45,017 bases of DNA from Rhodobiaceae bacterium (GTDB lineage Bacteria; Pseudomonadota; Alphaproteobacteria; Puniceispirillales; Puniceispirillaceae), in the NCBI GenBank assembly GCA_018624035.1, contig JAAZUU010000003.1, forward strand, positions 1 to 45,017, written 5' to 3'. The notes under the pieces were generated by a model. That model was not told the origin of the DNA. It did no database searches and saw only the letters and a list, made by a program, of their open reading frames with translations. A program made the translations under genes and the position numbers. Below, piece by piece: positions 41,277-45,017 of the stretch (its first letter is position 1; the number at the start of each line of letters is the position of its first letter).

Positions 41277-42356
41277 TCACTGATCCGGCACTTTGTAGAT
41301 CTGCTCGAGCGCGGCATGGAAACCGCCGTTAAACCGTTCGAAAGCCGATGACGCAAGAAATCTCCTGATCGCCTGCCGGTAAGCCGCGCGGTCCTCGGGC
41401 GTCATCGCAATACAGTGATCAATGGCCCCGGCAGGACTACCGAATTCATCCATATCGACAAAGCAGTCTGCGGGAATAAAGCTATTTATGTCGGGTGCGC
41501 CCCAGTAGATCGGGATACAGCCACAGAAAAGCGCGTCGAAAATCTTTTCGGTGATGTAGCCAGACATCCTCATGTTCTCGGCACAGAAAGCAAAGTCGTA
41601 GCTGCCATAGATTTCGGTCTTGCTTTCGGGTGCCCCAACCACCATCGCATGCTGGCGCAGTTTCAGGGACCACCACGCCGATCGCAGGGGACTGCGCGAC
41701 TGAAGACGGCCCCAACCTCGCCCAAACAAGTCGAGCGGTCCGCCAAGACCACGGCCATTGATGGCGGCAAGTCGGATTGCGTATCCATTATCGGCAGCGG
41801 CACGCCGGAAATGCGCACCGGCAATCAACGCGACACGGTTGATCCTTTTGGAATCGGGGGATTCATTCGGGGCTGACAGATAATTGCGATTTGTCCAGTC
41901 GAGCCGACGAAGCTTCGCGCGAAGGGCGGGATCAGCGCAGCGGTAACCGTCTTCCTCGGTGTTGTGGAGAAATACATGCGCGAAATCGCCTGCCAGCCTT
42001 TCCACATTTCGGTAGTCATCCGGCTTTACCAACGGCGGCTCGAAGAGTGCCACCCCCTTTTTGCGGACATTTGCTCCACCATAGGCCAATGCCTGGGCGG
42101 CAGGAGCGCCGAGGCTCCAGTAATCAAACCGGCAATGGGAATAGTGCGGGCGAACGGACTCCAGCATATCCGCGGTGAAGACCGGATACCCTGCAGCTTC
42201 AAGGCGCGCCTTCATCTCCGCATTCGGACGCAGCGTCTGGTCGCGGTTGAGAGGTGTCGTCAAATCGAAAAAACGGTTTTCGAAGTAATGATAGGAGGGC
42301 GGATCAATCAAGATCACCACACCGTATCTTGCGACCGGGAGATCCGCTTGCGGCAT
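41277..42356 (-). CDS. GT10-family fucosyltransferase-like glycosyltransferase
   Basis: A 359-residue protein with the GT10 donor-binding block: YDFAFCAENMRMSGYITEK (near 260), FDALFCGCIPIYWGAPDI and FIPADCFVDMDEF, matching alpha-1,3-fucosyltransferases. GT10 enzymes transfer L-fucose from GDP-L-fucose. It is directly downstream of colD, and the GDP-sugar genes next to it point to colitose (3-deoxy-L-fucose), so this enzyme may be a colitosyltransferase. GAGGG lies 11 bases before the ATG, which is six bases after the colD stop. No signal peptide is seen, in line with a cytoplasmic enzyme acting before the lipid-linked glycan is flipped. Confidence 0.85.
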   Translation of the reverse strand: MPQADLPVARYGVVILIDPPSYHYFENRFFDLTTPLNRDQTLRPNAEMKARLEAAGYPVFTADMLESVRPHYSHCRFDYWSLGAPAAQALAYGGANVRKKGVALFEPPLVKPDDYRNVERLAGDFAHVFLHNTEEDGYRCADPALRAKLRRLDWTNRNYLSAPNESPDSKRINRVALIAGAHFRRAAADNGYAIRLAAINGRGLGGPLDLFGRGWGRLQSRSPLRSAWWSLKLRQHAMVVGAPESKTEIYGSYDFAFCAENMRMSGYITEKIFDALFCGCIPIYWGAPDINSFIPADCFVDMDEFGSPAGAIDHCIAMTPEDRAAYRQAIRRFLASSAFERFNGGFHAALEQIYKVPDQ

Positions 42357-42362
42357 CTTCGG

Positions 42363-43535
42363 TCAGCCCTCTTTTCCAAGACCTGCAAGCGGAGCAAGTC
42401 TGTCCGAGACATCATAATGATGGTTTCCAATGAACAGCCCATGCTGCTGGATCCACGAGGCATTCGGCAAGGGTCCAAAGGGCTCGACGTCCATATGATC
42501 CAGCATCTTCTGGTCGGCGAAATTGCCAGCTACGATCGGCCTGTATTCAAACCCGAGTTCATCAAGCTCATGCCGCAATGCGGCTCGGTCGTAATCGACC
42601 CCCGGCCTGATGACCATCGAGAAGCCGAACCAGCTGCTCTCCCCGGTTTCCCGCTGAATACCGATCTGTTCGTGATCTTTCATCACTTGCTGGAAAACGG
42701 CCGCATTACGGCGCCTGCCTGCCACTAGCCCATCAAGTTTGGCAAGCTGTTCGCGTCCTATTGCGCCGGAAAGTTCCAAAGGTCTCACATTGTAGCCGGG
42801 AAGAACAAACCGGAAGGCCTCGAAGAAAGAGTCCTCATGTTTCCTACCGGCAATTCTCGTGACGTCAGGAAGGTTCCGTGTCCAGCCATGCGCCCGCAGG
42901 CTAAGCACAATTTGATAGAGGTCTTCGTCGTCGGTCAGGATGAGGCCACCCTCCATCGTGGAGATATGGTGCGAGAAGAAGCAGCTGAAACTCCCCATGA
43001 CACCAATACTGCCGGTCTTGCGACCGGAAATCACGGCACCCATCGATTCACAATTGTCCTCAATCACGGTGATGTTGCGATCACCAATGAGGTTATTTAT
43101 TGCTGCGAAGTCATTCGGATTGCCAAGCAGGTTCACCGCAAATATCAGCCTCGTGCGATCACTGATCGCGTCCGAGAGCGCGTCGAGATCGAAATTCAAT
43201 GTGTCGATATCTATGTCCACAAGGCGGATCTTCAGCCCATACTGGCTAAGCGGGGCATATGTCGTGCTCCAGGACACGGCGGGCACGAGCACCTCGTCAC
43301 CCGACCGCAGAGGATCATGTTCACGGAAGAACAGGGCCGCAACCATGAGAAGATTGGCCGAGGAACCGGAATTCACCATCACGGCGTGGCGGCTGCCGTT
43401 CCAGGCGGCGAACTCATGTTCGAAGGCCGCCACTTCCTTTCCCATGGTGAAGTAGCCGGTGTCGATGACACGTTGCATCGCAGCAAGTTCCGCTTCATCC
43501 CAGGTCGTCGTCGCCAATGGGAACGTGTCACTCAT
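42363..43535 (-). CDS. colD: GDP-4-keto-6-deoxy-D-mannose 3-dehydratase ColD
   Basis: A 390-residue PLP enzyme of the DegT fold. The active-site lysine of aminotransferases is replaced by His189 in CFFSHHISTMEGG, as in ColD (His188). The blocks FPLATTTWDEAEL, VPAVSWSTTY, NLLGNPNDF, EDNCESMGA, LRAHGWTRNLP, FVLPGYNVRPLE and GESSWFGFS agree with ColD as I recall it. It has no Cys cluster like DdhC. ColD removes the 3-hydroxyl of GDP-4-keto-6-deoxymannose using glutamate to recharge the cofactor, giving GDP-4-keto-3,6-dideoxymannose. It starts inside the stop codon of the ColC-like gene (TGATG), and gmd is one gene upstream. Confidence 0.88.
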   Translation of the reverse strand: MSDTFPLATTTWDEAELAAMQRVIDTGYFTMGKEVAAFEHEFAAWNGSRHAVMVNSGSSANLLMVAALFFREHDPLRSGDEVLVPAVSWSTTYAPLSQYGLKIRLVDIDIDTLNFDLDALSDAISDRTRLIFAVNLLGNPNDFAAINNLIGDRNITVIEDNCESMGAVISGRKTGSIGVMGSFSCFFSHHISTMEGGLILTDDEDLYQIVLSLRAHGWTRNLPDVTRIAGRKHEDSFFEAFRFVLPGYNVRPLELSGAIGREQLAKLDGLVAGRRRNAAVFQQVMKDHEQIGIQRETGESSWFGFSMVIRPGVDYDRAALRHELDELGFEYRPIVAGNFADQKMLDHMDVEPFGPLPNASWIQQHGLFIGNHHYDVSDRLAPLAGLGKEG

Positions 43536-44452
43536 CACTGGTTCGCCCTGAAATACTCATATGTTCTGGTCAGGCCTTCATGAAGATCGGTTTTGGCTTT
43601 CCAGCCCCACTCCGCCGCCAGCTCTGAACTGGCCAGTTTCTGCTTCATCCCGGTCGGTTGAGACGTGTCATAGACAAACCGGCCCTTATAGCCGACGATC
43701 TCGGCAGCGATCTCATAATAATCTTTAATGCTGAAATCACGACCGATACCGGCGTTCATCAGCGGCGGCAGCCTATCAAAATCGCTACAGCAGCGCCAGA
43801 GCAGGCCGGTCAGGTCTCCAACATACATGAATTCGCGACGCGCTGTTCCATCGCCCCAGATCGTGACGGCCTCGTCACCCTGTTCCCTTGCGAGATGGAG
43901 CTTGCGAAGCACCGCCGGAATGAGATGCGCATTGAGTTCGTCGAATTTGTCGAACGGCCCGTAGAGATTGCAGGGGATGATGGTTTTGACTTCAAAGTCC
44001 AAGCTGCTTGAAGACAGATATTGACCAAGCCTCTGAACGCCGATCTTCGCTAGGGCATAGCCTTCGTTTGTCGGCTCCAACTCACCCGTGAGAATGCTTG
44101 TTTCGACAAGCGGATTCTCTGCATGGCGGGGGTACATGCAGGTGCTGCCGAGGTTGATCACTTTCTTAGCCCCAGAATCCCGCGCGGCAAGCAGGACATT
44201 GGTGCCTATCTGAAGGTTTTGAAGATAAAAGCCAACCGGATCGGCCATGTTGGCCTTGATGCCGCCAACCTTCCCCGCGGCGTGTATGACGACGTCCGGC
44301 CGCATGTCATGAAGATAGCGCCTGACAGCATTTTCATCTGTGAGATCCAGTTCGGAACGCGACGGCGCCAGAACATCGGGCATGTCGCCTGCAGGGTGCG
44401 CCAGCATATTGCGACCGACCATTCCACTACCGCCTGTAAGCATGACCTGCAT
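43535..44452 (-). CDS. colC: GDP-L-colitose synthase ColC or GDP-L-fucose synthase Fcl
   Basis: A 305-residue extended SDR that epimerises and reduces a GDP-4-keto-6-deoxysugar. LTGGSGMVGRN is the cofactor motif, LGSTCMYP gives the catalytic Ser and Cys, NEGYALAK the Tyr-x3-Lys, and IIPCNLYGPFDKFDELNAHLIP carries the His proton donor region. Fcl and ColC share these features, so motif reading alone does not separate them. The translational overlap with colD and the form EPTNEGYALAKI favour ColC. The ATG at 44452 is preferred over a TTG eight codons upstream. It lies 24 bases after gmd. Confidence 0.8.
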   Translation of the reverse strand: MQVMLTGGSGMVGRNMLAHPAGDMPDVLAPSRSELDLTDENAVRRYLHDMRPDVVIHAAGKVGGIKANMADPVGFYLQNLQIGTNVLLAARDSGAKKVINLGSTCMYPRHAENPLVETSILTGELEPTNEGYALAKIGVQRLGQYLSSSSLDFEVKTIIPCNLYGPFDKFDELNAHLIPAVLRKLHLAREQGDEAVTIWGDGTARREFMYVGDLTGLLWRCCSDFDRLPPLMNAGIGRDFSIKDYYEIAAEIVGYKGRFVYDTSQPTGMKQKLASSELAAEWGWKAKTDLHEGLTRTYEYFRANQ

Positions 44453-44476
44453 AAAGTTGGCGACCCCCGGCGGCAA

Positions 44477-45017
44477 TCAGAAATGCATGCGGCTCGAAAG
44501 CCTAGCCTCTGCTTCGGCTTCCCGCATGTCGGCAAGGACCATTTCCTCGACAAGATAGTCGAAGCTTGTCTTCGGTTCCCAGCCCAGCTTCTCTCGTGCT
44601 TTCGATGCATCGCCGATAAGCGACTGAACCTCGGCCGGTCGGAAATATCTCGGGTCGACCGCGACGATCGGTTTTTGCGATCGGTTGGAAGAGGGGCCGT
44701 TAGTCCAGCAAGCCGTTTCGTTCGGCCCCTGACCATCCCATTCAAGCTGCATTTCAAGGCAGTCTGCTGCCTGGCTTATGAAATCCCGGACGCTGTACTG
44801 TGTTCCCGTTGCGATGACATAGTCCTCGGGTTCCTCCTGCTGCAACATCAGCCACTGCATTTCGACATAGTCGCGTGCGTGTCCCCAGTCACGTTTTGCG
44901 TCGAGGTTGCCGATGCGAAGACAATCCTGTCGCCCAAGCTTGATCCTCGCCAGCGCACGCGTGATCTTTCGCGTCACGAACGTCTCCCCTCGGAGCGGAC
45001 TTTCATGATTAAAGAGA
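44477..45017 (-). CDS. gmd: GDP-mannose 4,6-dehydratase, C-terminal part (5' end outside the window)
   Basis: The window holds the last 179 codons or so; the reading frame stays open to the right edge. [19 protein letters not shown] and [17 protein letters not shown] are diagnostic of Gmd, followed by DYVIATG and SVRDFI. The enzyme converts GDP-D-mannose to GDP-4-keto-6-deoxy-D-mannose, the substrate of ColD. It heads the gmd-colC-colD-GT10 series and is complete only beyond the window. Confidence 0.93.
   Translation of the reverse strand, partial: LFNHESPLRGETFVTRKITRALARIKLGRQDCLRIGNLDAKRDWGHARDYVEMQWLMLQQEEPEDYVIATGTQYSVRDFISQAADCLEMQLEWDGQGPNETACWTNGPSSNRSQKPIVAVDPRYFRPAEVQSLIGDASKAREKLGWEPKTSFDYLVEEMVLADMREAEAEARLSSRMHF

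Noticed and set aside
43535-44452. Firm annotation as GDP-L-fucose synthase
   Set aside because: Motifs fit Fcl and ColC equally; the overlap with a ColD gene makes ColC more likely, so a firm Fcl call is not supported.
1-45017. Search by eye for tRNA genes, CRISPR arrays, insertion sequences and phage genes
   Set aside because: No cloverleaf-like segments, regularly spaced repeats, transposase motifs or terminal repeats were noticed in the gaps between genes.

Overview
The window reads as a chromosomal segment of a free-living, probably marine alphaproteobacterium. I infer this from the Rhizobiales-like inositol operon with an RpiR-type regulator, the IolC fused to a DUF2090 domain, and the codon bias (G/C-rich third positions in the first 25 kb). 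The exact clade cannot be fixed by eye. I saw no rRNA, tRNA, CRISPR array, insertion sequence or phage gene.

Region 1 (1-4.25 kb, + strand) is an operon for C4-dicarboxylate redox: the 3' end of a succinate dehydrogenase/fumarate reductase iron-sulfur subunit, two small haem/quinone membrane anchors, the flavoprotein, then the alpha and beta subunits of a class I (Fe-S) fumarase. The order B-C-D-A is unusual, and the flavoprotein lacks the histidine that normally bonds FAD. An acetyltransferase and an Ldh_2-family malate/lactate-type dehydrogenase follow (4.3-5.9 kb).

Region 2 (5.9-18.4 kb, - strand) is one long inositol operon, read from high to low coordinates: sugar-binding protein, an intra-operon terminator hairpin, permease, ATPase, RpiR regulator, iolC-DUF2090, iolD, iolB, iolE, a second IolC-like kinase, a second IolB-like isomerase and iolJ. 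The divergent intergenic region (18.41-18.65 kb) carries a candidate IolR-type operator. On its other side, on the + strand, lie an Idh/MocA dehydrogenase, an SDR and xylose isomerase (18.65-21.97 kb). A true iolG sits separately at 24.3-25.3 kb, beyond galE and a UDP-glucose 6-dehydrogenase (22-24.2 kb). Together these import and catabolise inositols and xylose-type sugars to triose phosphate and acetyl-CoA units.

Region 3 (26.2 kb to the end) is a surface-glycan cluster with visibly lower G+C at 26-31 kb. It encodes a YerE/acetolactate-synthase-like TPP enzyme, several glycosyltransferases, a NeuB-cupin fusion, a HAD phosphatase, CDP-glucose 4,6-dehydratase (DdhB) and the Fe-S/PLP 3-dehydrase DdhC. 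Next come a GtrA gene broken by an in-frame stop, a PglC/WcaJ-like phosphoglycosyltransferase, a CapD-like dehydratase/epimerase, a GT4, a PglK-like ABC flippase and a GT10 'fucosyltransferase'. The cluster ends with ColD, a ColC/Fcl-type enzyme and the C-terminal part of GDP-mannose 4,6-dehydratase. The genes therefore predict two independent 3,6-dideoxyhexose pathways, one CDP-linked (possibly leading to a branched, yersiniose-like sugar) and one GDP-linked (colitose), feeding a lipid-linked oligosaccharide that the ABC exporter would flip. This pairing is the most interesting system in the window.
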